A stretch of DNA of 27,095 nucleotides from Halolacustris sp051744345 (GCA_051744345.1 JBNJCW010000021.1:1-27095), one strand, 5' to 3'; shown: positions 15,110-23,942, counted from the stretch's first letter. Made by a program: numbers and translations. The notes: generated from the letters alone by a model not told the origin.

Positions 15110-16144
15110 CTATTCAGCGCTGAACCGGTAGATATATCCTGCTTCTTCCCGGTAGCTGTCTACCAGGTTCAGCTTAAATGATTCTATCCTGTCATCCCGG
15201 GACAGTATGATTATATAGGAGTAGCCTTCCCTGCTTGATTCACTGATCTCAAGTATTATCTCACTGCTGCTCTTCTGGGATATGTTTATAAACCTTATGT
15301 CCCTGGGATACAGGCTATAGGCCATCTCGGACATGATATACACCGGCTCTCCCCGCAGGAGCACAGCCAGGTTTTGCTCTTCCGGTAATTTTTCTTCCAC
15401 CCAAAGTATAAACTTCCTAAAGTCATAGAAGCCGCGGTAGGTATTGGTCAGGTCCCTTTGCTGTATATGGTTTTTATAGGATAACCAGTAGCTTCTGGCA
15501 GTATAGGCTCCGTTTAAAAAAAAGTAGGCGGAAAAAAACGTTAAGATAACTAATGAAAGGATCACCAGCAGGTTCAGCTTAAGGCTTCTAAATAAAGCTG
15601 TATAGATTAAGGCAGCTATTGCTGTAAATGCCAGCAGTATGTAGGAGGGCACCAGGAACCGGTTGATATGGCTTATCTGCCAGGTGTTTTTGATGTAGCT
15701 GCCTATATAGCTGTCCAGTGGAGGAAGCATCCTCTGTCCCAGACTGAATTTTTCAACCTTGTACTCTATCCCTTCTACCTGGGGCAGTAATAGCCTTAAG
15801 CTGGTTACGGCCTCTTCCTTCTGCCAGTATATGTTTTCCCCCAGGGGTATATGGTAGCTGTGGGTAAGGTTATCAGTCAGTATATCAAATTTTTCCCTGG
15901 CCAGGGGGTCTTTGCCCCATACAAGCTCTGCGGTACCCCGGGGAAACTGGACGTTTCTGGCGTTTGTTGCTTTTAGATTAATGGCAGCGTAATGACTTAT
16001 CTTTGGCTGGATATTTAATCCTTGCACGGTATGTGTATCTGTTTCTGCTATCATGCGGGTAAATATGGGGGATATAAAGGCAAGCAGCGCTGCGGCAAGT
16101 ATTATGCCTGCTGCTATAAAAATATATCTCTTGTAACGGGCCAT
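15110..16144 (-). CDS. Membrane protein with two soluble domains, unknown
   Basis: A 344-residue protein. A helix at about 7-29 is followed by an outside domain of about 130 residues (KATNARNVQFPRGTAELVW, then NIYWQKEEAVTSLRLLLPQV). Two close helices follow (about 165-184 and 190-211), then a C-terminal domain of about 130 residues that should also be outside (SYWLSYKNHIQQRDLTNTYR, VLLRGEPVYIMSEMAYSLYP). I cannot place the family. The layout resembles the tail of polytopic GT-C glycosyltransferases, whose soluble part follows the last helices, but no catalytic acid is identifiable. It starts 5 nt after the stop of the SDR gene, so they are one operon, and lies near a glycosyltransferase gene. 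Confidence 0.7.
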   Translation of the reverse strand: MARYKRYIFIAAGIILAAALLAFISPIFTRMIAETDTHTVQGLNIQPKISHYAAINLKATNARNVQFPRGTAELVWGKDPLAREKFDILTDNLTHSYHIPLGENIYWQKEEAVTSLRLLLPQVEGIEYKVEKFSLGQRMLPPLDSYIGSYIKNTWQISHINRFLVPSYILLAFTAIAALIYTALFRSLKLNLLVILSLVILTFFSAYFFLNGAYTARSYWLSYKNHIQQRDLTNTYRGFYDFRKFILWVEEKLPEEQNLAVLLRGEPVYIMSEMAYSLYPRDIRFINISQKSSSEIILEISESSREGYSYIIILSRDDRIESFKLNLVDSYREEAGYIYRFSAE

Positions 16145-16149
16145 AACTT

Positions 16150-17031
16150 TTAAGTTAGTTTTTTTACCAGCCTTTCAATTCCTTCCTCAAACCCCAGGGG
16201 GGAGAAGCCAAGGTCTGTGGCTGCCTCCTCATAGGAATAGGCCTTATCATACTTTAGCCTCTCTATCTGGTCAGGGGTAAGCCTGGGGTTTCTGCTCAGC
16301 TTGGAGTAAAGGGCTACCCCAAGCCTGGCCAGGCCAAGGGGCACCTTTCTTACCTTAAAATCCAGTCCCATCTTCTGCTTGACTGTATCCAGCATCTGGG
16401 AGTATTTTATGGGCTCTTTTCCTGCCAGCTCATATGTTTTCCGGTATGTATTCTTGTTACCAATCGCCTCAGCCAGGGCACCGGCCACATCTTCTATGTA
16501 TACAGGCTGTATAAGGTTATCGCCATTTCCAAAAAGGTAGAAATAGCCTTTTTCTTTTATAAACCTTATCATCCTGGAAAAATTGGTGTCATCCTCTGAG
16601 CCGTAAATCATGGAGGCTCTGAGGATGGTATAATCTGTCCCTGTTTTTTTTATCATTTCCTCGGAGGCGATTTTATCTTTCTTTACCTGGCTTTCCATGG
16701 GCACCAGCACGGTGGTAGAGCTTAAGAAAACCAGCCTGCCTATATTTGCCCGGGAAGCAGCGCTTAGAGTATTTTTGACATAATAGGTGCGCTTTAGGTC
16801 TGTAAGGTATACTATGGCCTCTGCCCCCTTAACCGAAGAGTATATCGAATCTGCGCTGTTAAGGTTTCCGGTGGCTATAGTTATCTCTTTGCCTTCTTTT
16901 TTGGCTGCCTCTGCTGGACGAAAGCGGTCTTCTCCTGACTTTATGAAGCATTTTACCTGGTAGTTTTTTTGAAGCAGCTTTTCCAATACTGCCGGCCCTA
17001 TAAAGCTTGTTGCCCCTATCAGTACTATCAT
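16150..17031 (-). CDS. Atypical SDR, NAD(P)-binding epimerase-like protein
   Basis: A 293-residue Rossmann protein. IVLIGATSFIGPAVLEKLL (residues 2-20) is the GxxxxxG dinucleotide-binding motif. TDYTILRASMIYGSEDD (near residue 130) and IQPVYIEDVAGALAEAI (near 175) match NDUFA9-like atypical SDRs. The classical YxxxK dyad is not evident, so it may bind a nucleotide or nucleotide-sugar without the standard chemistry. The start at 17031 has GGGAG upstream. First gene of a two-gene leftward operon, divergent from the glycosyltransferase gene at 17160 across a 128-bp AT-rich region. Confidence 0.8.
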   Translation of the reverse strand: MIVLIGATSFIGPAVLEKLLQKNYQVKCFIKSGEDRFRPAEAAKKEGKEITIATGNLNSADSIYSSVKGAEAIVYLTDLKRTYYVKNTLSAASRANIGRLVFLSSTTVLVPMESQVKKDKIASEEMIKKTGTDYTILRASMIYGSEDDTNFSRMIRFIKEKGYFYLFGNGDNLIQPVYIEDVAGALAEAIGNKNTYRKTYELAGKEPIKYSQMLDTVKQKMGLDFKVRKVPLGLARLGVALYSKLSRNPRLTPDQIERLKYDKAYSYEEAATDLGFSPLGFEEGIERLVKKLT

Positions 17032-17159
17032 TTTTTAAAGACTCCCGGTAAGTTATTTATCTTCTATAGAATAATATTAATACTATGAGCGCAAAGGTCA
17101 ATTTTTTTGTTATATAAACTCAAAAATTATTATATTATATACAAAAACAGGTATAAATA

Positions 17160-18692
17160 ATGGATCTTGTTCTGTACATAAAATATTTTTTTTCTATTGC
17201 CTCCCTGGTAACCATAGGGTACGTACCTGTCTATTTTCTGCTGCTTAATAAAAAGATACTGGATTTGGAATACAAGAACCTGTCCGGCAAGTTCTTTATA
17301 GCTTTCCTCTGCTTTTATACCGGCAGCTTTATAGCCACCATATTTTTAATGGTGCTGTCTCTGTTCGATATAAGTTTTGAGTTTGAGCACATATTCATCT
17401 TTTCCATAGTGTTTCTGTGCCCGGCGCTGTACCTCTATTTTTCCAAGAGGTTCTACTACCGGGAAAAAATCAGGCTGAAGAAGATGATAAAGGGGACGGT
17501 AACCCTGGAGGATGACTTAAAGATTAAGAAGGGAAAGGTAGTATCTGAAGAGAGGAAGCCCAGGTTTTCTTTCAGGCTTAGCAGGAGCAGCTTTGGTACC
17601 GTTCTGTTTGTTATTCTGGCCGTGCTTACGTTGGGAAGTTTTTTGGCGGTGCTTTTTTTTGCTTTCCTTTTTCCCGTACGCTTCTGGGATGCCATAGCCT
17701 GCTGGTCGCTTAAGGCCAAGGCTTTTTTTATAGACAGCGATATCTTTACCTTTTATACCGACTACCGGTATGAGTTTTCCCACCATTCCTACCCCCTGTA
17801 TTTATCCCTTCTCCAGACCTGGATATATATCTGGATCGGGAGGGTGGATGAGAACCTGGTAAAGATAATCTTTCCCCTCTTCTACCTTTCGGGGCTTTTT
17901 ACCCTTTACCATTTTTTCAGGGGAAAACTTAACCGCATACTGTCCATGCTTTTTGTGTTTGTATTCTCTGCCGTACCTATTGTGGCCGACCACGGGTATA
18001 TAGAGTATGCCAACCTGCTTTTTTCAGTGGTGATGGTTCTGGCGGTCTATTTCTTTTATCTTTACCGGGTAAAAAGGAAAATAGGAAGTTACCTGGTGGT
18101 ATCTGCAGTATTTTTTGCCCTGCTTGCTTCGGTCAGGAGCGAAGGCGTCGCTTATCTGGCCATATTTTTTATGCTTAACCTGGTGTTTTTATTCCATGAC
18201 CTTTCAAGGTACAAGCATAAGGGGCGCATTTTTATAAACTTCAGCTATTCGGTGCTGGTAGCCCTGCTTCTGGTTTCCCCCTGGTACCTTATAGCCTACG
18301 GGCTGAAGCTGCCCCTGCTTTCTCTGGAGTGGCAACAGTTTCTGGCCCAGGGCCAGGCAGCAGGCATCCCCGGGCTTGCTTCTGCTTTAAGGGCTTCCGC
18401 CAGCCAGCTTTTTTTCTCAGCTTATGATTCCACCCGGGCATTTCTGGGCTCAGGGTACGGGCCTGCCTGGGTGGTTCTGTTTGTCCTTTTCTGGGTAAAT
18501 ATAAAGAGGATGTTTACCAGGGCAAACTGGGTACCCTTTGTTTTTATCTGTTTCGGCATGGCATCTGTATTTCTGTCCATGGTATTTATAGGGGATTTTA
18601 CCGGCTCTGTGGAGCGGTATCTTCTGCATGTTTTTCCCCTTGCCTACCTGTGGATTCTTTCCAATATCCCTAATTCAAAAAGGTTGGGATAA
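17160..18692 (+). CDS. GT-C-like membrane glycosyltransferase
   Basis: A 510-residue polytopic protein with roughly ten to twelve hydrophobic segments. After a basic cytoplasmic loop (about residues 100-145), the segment FPVRFWDAIACWSLKAKAFF around residue 180 and HHSYPLYLSLLQTWIYIWIG near 210 match ArnT/GT39/GT83-like transferases. Such enzymes use a polyprenyl-phosphate sugar and act on the outer face of the membrane; the Asp in FWDA is the probable catalytic acid. A possible promoter is TTGTTA (17107) with TATATT (17131). It starts a rightward run of closely spaced genes up to 21573. Donor and acceptor cannot be read; surface polymer or protein glycosylation is the likely theme. Confidence 0.75.
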   Translation: MDLVLYIKYFFSIASLVTIGYVPVYFLLLNKKILDLEYKNLSGKFFIAFLCFYTGSFIATIFLMVLSLFDISFEFEHIFIFSIVFLCPALYLYFSKRFYYREKIRLKKMIKGTVTLEDDLKIKKGKVVSEERKPRFSFRLSRSSFGTVLFVILAVLTLGSFLAVLFFAFLFPVRFWDAIACWSLKAKAFFIDSDIFTFYTDYRYEFSHHSYPLYLSLLQTWIYIWIGRVDENLVKIIFPLFYLSGLFTLYHFFRGKLNRILSMLFVFVFSAVPIVADHGYIEYANLLFSVVMVLAVYFFYLYRVKRKIGSYLVVSAVFFALLASVRSEGVAYLAIFFMLNLVFLFHDLSRYKHKGRIFINFSYSVLVALLLVSPWYLIAYGLKLPLLSLEWQQFLAQGQAAGIPGLASALRASASQLFFSAYDSTRAFLGSGYGPAWVVLFVLFWVNIKRMFTRANWVPFVFICFGMASVFLSMVFIGDFTGSVERYLLHVFPLAYLWILSNIPNSKRLG

Positions 18693-18741
18693 AAGGTGAT
18701 TTTATGGTAGTATTTGTATTTATTTTAAACAGTAATTTGCT

Positions 18742-19743
18742 ATGCTAATCTATATCTTAATAGCGGTTCTGGCGGCTGCAGCAGCAGCTGCCGTAATATA
18801 TGCAATAAGGTATGAGCCACTTAATTTCAAGCTCTCTTACGTGGATATAAACTTAAGGCAGCTGGGCAAAAAAAGCAATGGCAAAAAGGAAAAACCCTAC
18901 CTTACCATAATGCACCTCTCCGATTTCCACCTTCGAAAAAACAGGAAAGGAAAGAAGCTTTTTAAGTTTGTGCAGGGCCTTGGCAATTACGAGGTGGACC
19001 TTCTTTTTGTAACCGGGGACCTGGTGGAAAAGGATGAAAACATAGATTATTTGGTAGAGATGCTAAAGCCCCTTAAGGCAAGGTATGGTAAGTTTGCGGT
19101 GCTGGGGGTGCATGATTATTACAATAAGAGCGTTACCGAGTTTTTAAAGAACATGGTCAAAAGAAAAAAAAGCTACCGCAGGCAAAATGATATCACCCGG
19201 CTGAAGGAGGAGCTGGGAGCTGTAGGGATTAAGGTGCTCCAGAACCAGATTGAAGAGATTGCCAGCCCCGATAATGACATAAAGGGGATAAGGGTAGCAG
19301 GAATCGATGATCCCATACTTCAGAGAAGTGATGTAGCCCTTGCTTTCGGGGAAAACAAGAGCACGAAAAAAGACATTGCATACTACAGGGAAAAGTATCC
19401 TGAATACTTCAAGCTAAAGGGCAAGGATTTCCACCTGCTGGAAGAGAATGTAAGGCTGCTTTTATGCCTGGTGCATACCCCGGACAGCCATACCATAGTG
19501 GACCTGGCTGAAAGGGGAGCAGACATGGTCTTTAGCGGCCATACCCACGGGGGCCAGGTAAGGCTTCCCCTGGCAGGGGCTGTGCTTACCGGGTGCAGGC
19601 TAAGCCCCAGGTTTGCTTCCGGGCTGTTTTATTTTAAGAAATTTGTGCTGTATGTATCCAGGGGACTAAGTGAGGGAAGGTATTCGCAGTTCAGATTTTT
19701 CTGTCCCCCTGAGGCCAGCATCATAAGGTTGTATAAGAGATAG
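18742..19743 (+). CDS. Membrane-anchored calcineurin-like metallophosphoesterase with GVHD motif
   Basis: A 333-residue protein of the YkuE/YaeI/LpxG-like class. An N-terminal helix (residues 1-22) anchors it. The motif set is HLSDFH (near residue 55), VTGDLVE (near 91), GVHDYY (near 123), LVHTPDS and SGHTHGGQ (near 265). All metal motifs are present except that GNHD reads GVHD; the Asn is normally a metal ligand and orients the phosphate. Related enzymes cleave lipid or nucleotide phosphodiesters at the membrane. It starts 49 nt after the glycosyltransferase gene and ends 13 nt before the lipoprotein gene. Weak Shine-Dalgarno. Confidence 0.85.
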   Translation: MLIYILIAVLAAAAAAAVIYAIRYEPLNFKLSYVDINLRQLGKKSNGKKEKPYLTIMHLSDFHLRKNRKGKKLFKFVQGLGNYEVDLLFVTGDLVEKDENIDYLVEMLKPLKARYGKFAVLGVHDYYNKSVTEFLKNMVKRKKSYRRQNDITRLKEELGAVGIKVLQNQIEEIASPDNDIKGIRVAGIDDPILQRSDVALAFGENKSTKKDIAYYREKYPEYFKLKGKDFHLLEENVRLLLCLVHTPDSHTIVDLAERGADMVFSGHTHGGQVRLPLAGAVLTGCRLSPRFASGLFYFKKFVLYVSRGLSEGRYSQFRFFCPPEASIIRLYKR

Positions 19744-19756
19744 GGAGGGATGCAGT

Positions 19757-20248
19757 ATGGGTAGTAAAAAATACATTTTTTTGGCAGTTTTAACGGCAGC
19801 AGTTTTGCTGTTATTGGCTTTAAACGGATGCAGAAACATTATAGCAGAGACGGTGGTAACCGAGGTAGAATCTATAAGCGAGAAGGAAGAGGAGCAGGAG
19901 GCCATACCCCGGGAAGTTCAGGACCTTATAGATGAGGCAGACAGCCTTTATTCGGATGGTCTTTACAGTGAGGCCAATAAGGCATACAGAAGCGCCATAC
20001 TGGAGGTAGAAAAACTGGATACAGCTGATAAGGAGGCCATCCTTTCTGAGCTTGACGGCAGGTATGAGGAGACCAAAGAGATAGTGGATACAGCCCGCAT
20101 GCACCATGGCAATGCCATGAAGCTGCAGTACGAAAAAAGGTTTGAGGAAGCTCTGCAGGAACTGGAAATGGCTCTGGAGGTCTACCCCAAGTACCAGCCG
20201 GCCATAGATGCAATGGAAACCTTGAAAGCGCTGGAAGGCCTTCAGTGA
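19757..20248 (+). CDS. TPR-like lipoprotein
   Basis: A 163-residue protein. The hydrophobic start ends LALNGC with the putative lipidated Cys at position 25. An acidic linker is followed by two helix-turn-helix repeats that look like TPRs: EADSLYSDGLYSEANKAYRS and AMKLQYEKRFEEALQELEMA, the second ending ALEVYPKYQPA. TPR lipoproteins act as scaffolds at the outer face of the membrane. A strong Shine-Dalgarno (GGGAGG) lies 8 nt upstream, and the gene is 13 nt from the phosphoesterase. Partner unknown. Confidence 0.8.
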   Translation: MGSKKYIFLAVLTAAVLLLLALNGCRNIIAETVVTEVESISEKEEEQEAIPREVQDLIDEADSLYSDGLYSEANKAYRSAILEVEKLDTADKEAILSELDGRYEETKEIVDTARMHHGNAMKLQYEKRFEEALQELEMALEVYPKYQPAIDAMETLKALEGLQ

Positions 20249-20284
20249 TTTGAAACAATACTTACAAAATGCTAATATTTAAAT

Positions 20285-20782
20285 ATGCCAAAGTTTAAGA
20301 CAGGTTGCCCTGGCCAGGATCCAGGGTACTTAAAAGATTTTAATACCAGGGTTATACCCTGCCCCCGGTGCGGTCACGGGGTAGAGTTTTTTGCTGATGA
20401 GAGGAAGGTAAAATGCCCCCAGTGCTATACCCGTGTCTATAAGATGGATGACCAGGTTGCAGAGTATGAGGGGGGTAAGATTGTATTCAAGGAGCCGGAC
20501 AAGAACTGCCTGGACTGGTGCGGGGGCTGCCTGGATTCAAAGGATTACCAGGAGATAGAGGAGCATAAGAAGAGGCTGGAAGAGAAGAGGAAAGATTTTA
20601 AAGCCCTTATTTCTACCATAGACAAAAAGGACGGGCAGGTAATCGACTTCTTTATGGAAGCCTTTGCCAAATCCACCAACAGCCCCAAGCTCATAGATGA
20701 TAAGGTATTTGCTATCCTGCAGAAAAAGAACCCGGACCTTTTCGTAAAGGCAAGGAATTACTACCTTAATTTCATAAGGTAG
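20285..20782 (+). CDS. Cys-rich zinc-ribbon protein, unknown
   Basis: A 165-residue soluble protein. Cys26-x2-Cys29 and Cys44-x2-Cys47 (PCPRCGHG, KCPQCYTR) form a clear zinc ribbon. A second set, Cys8, Cys75, Cys79 and Cys82 (CLDWCGGC), could bind another metal or an iron-sulfur cluster. The last 80 residues are helical and charged (EEHKKRLEEKRKDFKALIS) with no cysteine. I recall similar proteins in anaerobes but cannot name a function. It lies 36 nt after the lipoprotein gene and 35 nt before the GerMN gene, so it belongs to the same transcription unit although it looks cytoplasmic. Confidence 0.75.
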   Translation: MPKFKTGCPGQDPGYLKDFNTRVIPCPRCGHGVEFFADERKVKCPQCYTRVYKMDDQVAEYEGGKIVFKEPDKNCLDWCGGCLDSKDYQEIEEHKKRLEEKRKDFKALISTIDKKDGQVIDFFMEAFAKSTNSPKLIDDKVFAILQKKNPDLFVKARNYYLNFIR

Positions 20783-20817
20783 TTGTCATATCTTCTTTCT
20801 GTGGTTAATATCTTTAT

Positions 20818-21573
20818 ATGGCTAAGAAGAGACCAAAAAAGAGGGGCTGCCTGGTACCGGTAGTAAGGATAACCATTTTTTTGCTTTTTATCTTTGCTAT
20901 CGGCTTTTTTATATTCTACTCCCTGGATAATCCCGATTTTTTATCCGGGCTGAAGGAAAGGTTTGTTTCCGGCTCCCCGGAGGAACGGGCTGCGGCTGAA
21001 AGTTTTCCCGAGGAGACGGTTATGGTACAGGAAGCTTCCCAGGAGCCTGTCCCGGAAGAAGACAGGCAGGAGGGGCCAGGTTTTCTGGATACCGTAAAAG
21101 AGTTATTTGTAGAAGAGCAGCAAGTAGAAGAAGGGCCGGATATCCCTGCCAGGCTGGATATAAATCTTTATTATGCCGTCCTGGGTGAAGATAAGCTGAT
21201 GGAGGCAGAGAAAAGGACTATTGTGGCCGGAAACAGGGAGTCTGCCTTAATTAATGCTACCAAGGAACTGCTCAAAGGGCCTAACAGACCGTACCTTTTT
21301 GCGGTGATACCCGGAGGCACCAGCCTTATAGACACCGAGATCTATGAGAATTTTGCGGAGGTAAACCTGTCCCAGGAGTTTCTGGATAACAGCCTGGATA
21401 CCAGGATGCTGGATGAGCTTATCATATATTCCATCGTAAATACCCTGACAGAGATCCCGGGAATAGACGGGGTTATCTTCTACATAGAGGGAAAAAGGAT
21501 AAAGGTTTACGGAAATATTGACTTAAGCATACCTGCCATAAGGAAAGAGGAGCTTATAAAGGCGGAAGGGTAG
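20818..21573 (+). CDS. Membrane-anchored GerMN domain protein
   Basis: A 251-residue protein. Basic residues 1-13 precede a single membrane helix (about 15-34). An acidic Pro/Glu-rich linker follows (50-110), then a GerMN domain from about residue 117: LDINLYYAVLGEDKLMEAEK, ATKELLKGPNRP, VNLSQEFLDN and ELIIYSIVNTLTEIPGIDGV. GerMN occurs in spore germination protein GerM and in lipoproteins such as LpqB, usually linked to cell-wall assembly. With one copy and no other sporulation gene here, a wall role is more likely than spores. It is the last gene of the rightward run; a hairpin terminator follows at 21630. Confidence 0.85.
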   Translation: MAKKRPKKRGCLVPVVRITIFLLFIFAIGFFIFYSLDNPDFLSGLKERFVSGSPEERAAAESFPEETVMVQEASQEPVPEEDRQEGPGFLDTVKELFVEEQQVEEGPDIPARLDINLYYAVLGEDKLMEAEKRTIVAGNRESALINATKELLKGPNRPYLFAVIPGGTSLIDTEIYENFAEVNLSQEFLDNSLDTRMLDELIIYSIVNTLTEIPGIDGVIFYIEGKRIKVYGNIDLSIPAIRKEELIKAEG

Positions 21574-21629
21574 GGGCTGCCAGATGTTATGGGGCAGACA
21601 CATCAATTTTAAAGCAGCAGAGTGACTAA

Positions 21630-21660
21630 AAAAGATACAGGCAGAATGCCTATATCTTTT
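21630..21660 (+). terminator. Rho-independent terminator
   Basis: AAAAGATA and TATCTTTT, then AGGCA and TGCCT, pair around a GAA loop with one C-A mismatch. The A-tract before and T-tract after make it work in both directions. It closes the envelope operon 57 nt after the GerMN stop. Confidence 0.75.
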
Positions 21661-21943
21661 GGCTATCCTGAATTGGTAAGCAAGATAAAGAAAAAAAGGA
21701 ATACCGATATCACCGAGAGAGCTTCATGCAGGATGGGGAAAGTGCAAGGATTATAGCCTGCTTTGATCATTGCAACTGCTTTATGCTTGAATGGGTAGAT
21801 ATTGTGTGAATAATAGTTGGAATTGTAAACTATTTGAAAGAATTTTGAGATATAATCAAATCTTGTGGATGGAGGTAGAAAAAAAGCATATCCTCCCTAT
21901 AAAATATTACCAATCTGAAAAAAAGATAATAGAAAAGGAGAAT
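21661..21943. other. Gap before the IS256 relic
   Basis: No gene is called in the 370 bp from 21574. Beyond the terminator there is a forward stretch near 21715-21808 that reads as protein-like (SFMQDGESARIIACFDHCNC) without start or family match; it may be a fragment of an older gene. The left end of the IS element should lie here, but without the right end its terminal repeat cannot be identified. Confidence 0.35.
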
Positions 21944-22633
21944 ATGCTCTACGTCCAAGTATAGTGGAAAAATCCAATATGTAAAAGATGAACCGGAATC
22001 ATCCTGGTCAGTACTGGAACAGATTGCAAGAGAAGGGGCTTAAGAAGATGCTCAAGCTAGCTCTAGAGAACGAAGTAGAAGAATATGTACAAAAACATTC
22101 CAACCTAACTGATGAAGACGGAAAAAGGGCTGTAGTAAAAAATGGCCACATGCCTCAACGGAACATCACTACCGGCATGGGTCCCCTAACCATTACTTAA
22201 GCCCAGAGTAGATGACAGGGGGCTTAAAAAAAAGATTTAGCAGCAACTTTCTTCTCAGCTGTCCTCGTAGGATCCCCAGCGTGGATAACCTGGTACCTGT
22301 GCTCTACCTAAAGGGAATATCAACCAATGACTTTGTCACCGCGCTAGAAAGCATCCTGGGTAAGAGTGTAAGCGGGCTATCAGCTACCAATATAGTGAGA
22401 CTGAAGAGGATATGGGAAGAAGAGTATGATGCCTTTAAGAAAAAGAGATCTATCGGATAGAGAGTATGTATACTTCTTAAGTGGATGGTATCAATTTTAA
22501 TGTCCGCCTTGATGATGAGCGCTCCTGTATCCTTATCATAATGGCAGCAGACCGGCACGGCAACAAAGAGCTCCTAGCAGCCCAGGACGGCTACAGGGAA
22601 AGTAAAATAGCCTGGGCTGAGATACTGGATTAG
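21944..22633 (+). pseudogene. IS256-family transposase, frameshifted and 3'-truncated
   Basis: The pieces read in order as the N-terminal half of an IS256/mutator-type transposase: KYSGKIQYVKDEPESSWSVL, KKMLKLALENEVEEYVQKHS, VKNGHMPQRNITTGMGPLTI, SVDNLVPVLYLKGISTNDF, GLSATNIVRLKRIWEEEY, VDGINFNVRLDDE and AADRHGNKELLAAQDGYRES, ending AWAEILD and a stop. They are spread over all three frames, so at least four frameshifts are present. About 225 of about 400 residues remain; the Asp of VDGI is probably the first catalytic residue, and the other two are lost. The ATG at 21944 still has its Shine-Dalgarno (AAAAGGAG). It is inactive; no matching inverted repeats were found. Confidence 0.85.
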
Positions 22634-22811
22634 AAGAAATTTTTATAAAATTAAAAGCTTTACTGATACACTGGAAACTATTGATAAGGTAATATGATAT
22701 TTATAACTCTCCTATTTTGTGATGTGAAAGTTTCTGCTTAAATTTTAAGGTGCTTTGAAAATAATAAAGATACTAATTTTATTTTAAAAATAACCAGGAG
22801 TGGCTAAATGT

Positions 22812-22840
22812 TTGATTTGCTTTTATTAATTGGCTATAAT
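22812..22840 (+). promoter_or_regulatory. Sigma70-type promoter of fic
   Basis: TTGATT (22812-22817) and a consensus TATAAT (22835-22840) are separated by 17 nt, predicting a start near 22847. The leader would be about 24 nt without a Shine-Dalgarno. The -10 and the start lie inside the palindromic repeat at 22837-22865. Confidence 0.6.
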
Positions 22841-22871
22841 TGGCTATAGTTATTATATCCAATTAATTTTA
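22828..22871 (+). repeat. 44-bp direct repeat, left copy, ending on the fic start codon
   Basis: Identical to 23943-23986 except for two positions. It contains an inverted repeat at 22837-22865 (12-bp arms, one mismatch, 5-nt spacer) plus an extra half site TTGGCTATA on its left. The last base is the A of the fic ATG. Confidence 0.85.
22837..22865. promoter_or_regulatory. Candidate fic operator
   Basis: TAATTGGCTATA and TATATCCAATTA flank GTTAT. It covers the -10 box end and the predicted start, a typical repressor position. The Fic protein has a C-terminal winged-helix-like region that could bind here. Confidence 0.55.
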
Positions 22872-23932
22872 TGATAAAAAATAATCACTTTAACCAGCGG
22901 CTTGAACATATTTCAGCTGATATTGTATCGAAAATAGCACAAATTGATGAATTAAAGGGACGATGGATTAGTGGGGCTCAGCTCAGTCCCCAGGTTTTAG
23001 GTCGTCTCAAACGGACTGTCTTGATTACCTCTACTGGGGCATCCACTCGTATAGAGGGAGCCAGGCTTTCTGATGAAGATGTTGAGAAGATGATGCGAGG
23101 AATTGCTATCCTGAAATTTACGGATCGTGATAAGCAGGAGGCAAAAGGATATTATGAACTTCTGCAAAATATTTTTAATTCCTGGAAGAGTCTTAAATTT
23201 AATGAAAATACTATCAAAAACTTCCATAATGAGCTTCTTAAATATGTTGAGAAGAATGCTTTACATCGAGGCGAATATAAAAAGCAAGAGAATAAGGTAC
23301 ATATGATTGATAATGCTGGGAAGTCAATTGGTGTTCTCTTTGATACTACTCCGGCATATCTAACTCCAAAGGAAATGCAGGAATTGGTTGAGTGGACCCA
23401 AACTGCTCTTAGAGAAAAAAAATATCATCCACTTCTGATTATTGGAAACTTCCTGGTTGAGTTTTTAAATATCCATCCGTTCCAGGATGGTAATGGCCGG
23501 CTTTCACGTATTCTTACAAATCTTCTTTTGCTTAAAGAAGGATATTTATATATGCCATATATTTCCCATGAGAAGTTGGTCGAGGACAATAAGCCGGAAT
23601 ATTATATATCACTTAGAAGAAGCCAAAAAACAATTAAAACAAAACATGAAAATATAGCACCATGGCTAAGTTTCTTTTTAAATATTTTTCTTAAGCAGTC
23701 CCAAATGGCGGTAGAACTTTTATCAAAAGAAAATATAGAAAAGCTTCTTTCTGAAAGGCAATTGGCTGTTTGGCAATATCTTCAAAAAAAAGATGAGGCC
23801 AGTACCGGTGAAATTGTTAAAAAGACAAAAATACCTCGAGCTACCGTGAAGCAAGCAATAAACACACTCTTACGACTTAAAAAAATAGAACGTATTGGTC
23901 TTGGCAGAAGCACGAGATACAGGAAATTATGA
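22871..23932 (+). CDS. fic: Fic-family protein AMPylase-like, class II, with winged-helix tail
   Basis: A 353-residue protein. A Fic N-terminal domain (residues 1-85) carries STRIEG (Ser58 to Gly63), the [ST]xxxE[GN] inhibitory motif of class II enzymes whose Glu blocks ATP binding. The Fic core contains HPFQDGNGRLSR (near 202-213) with the catalytic His and all loop residues, so it should transfer AMP or another nucleotide to a hydroxyl side chain of a target protein. Residues about 295-350 (STGEIVKKTKIPRATVKQAI) form a winged-helix DNA-binding-like domain. No antitoxin gene is adjacent. It is a single-gene unit exactly bracketed by 44-bp direct repeats containing a palindrome, which suggests autoregulation. 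Target unknown. Confidence 0.9.
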   Translation: MIKNNHFNQRLEHISADIVSKIAQIDELKGRWISGAQLSPQVLGRLKRTVLITSTGASTRIEGARLSDEDVEKMMRGIAILKFTDRDKQEAKGYYELLQNIFNSWKSLKFNENTIKNFHNELLKYVEKNALHRGEYKKQENKVHMIDNAGKSIGVLFDTTPAYLTPKEMQELVEWTQTALREKKYHPLLIIGNFLVEFLNIHPFQDGNGRLSRILTNLLLLKEGYLYMPYISHEKLVEDNKPEYYISLRRSQKTIKTKHENIAPWLSFFLNIFLKQSQMAVELLSKENIEKLLSERQLAVWQYLQKKDEASTGEIVKKTKIPRATVKQAINTLLRLKKIERIGLGRSTRYRKL

Positions 23933-23942
23933 ATAAATACAT

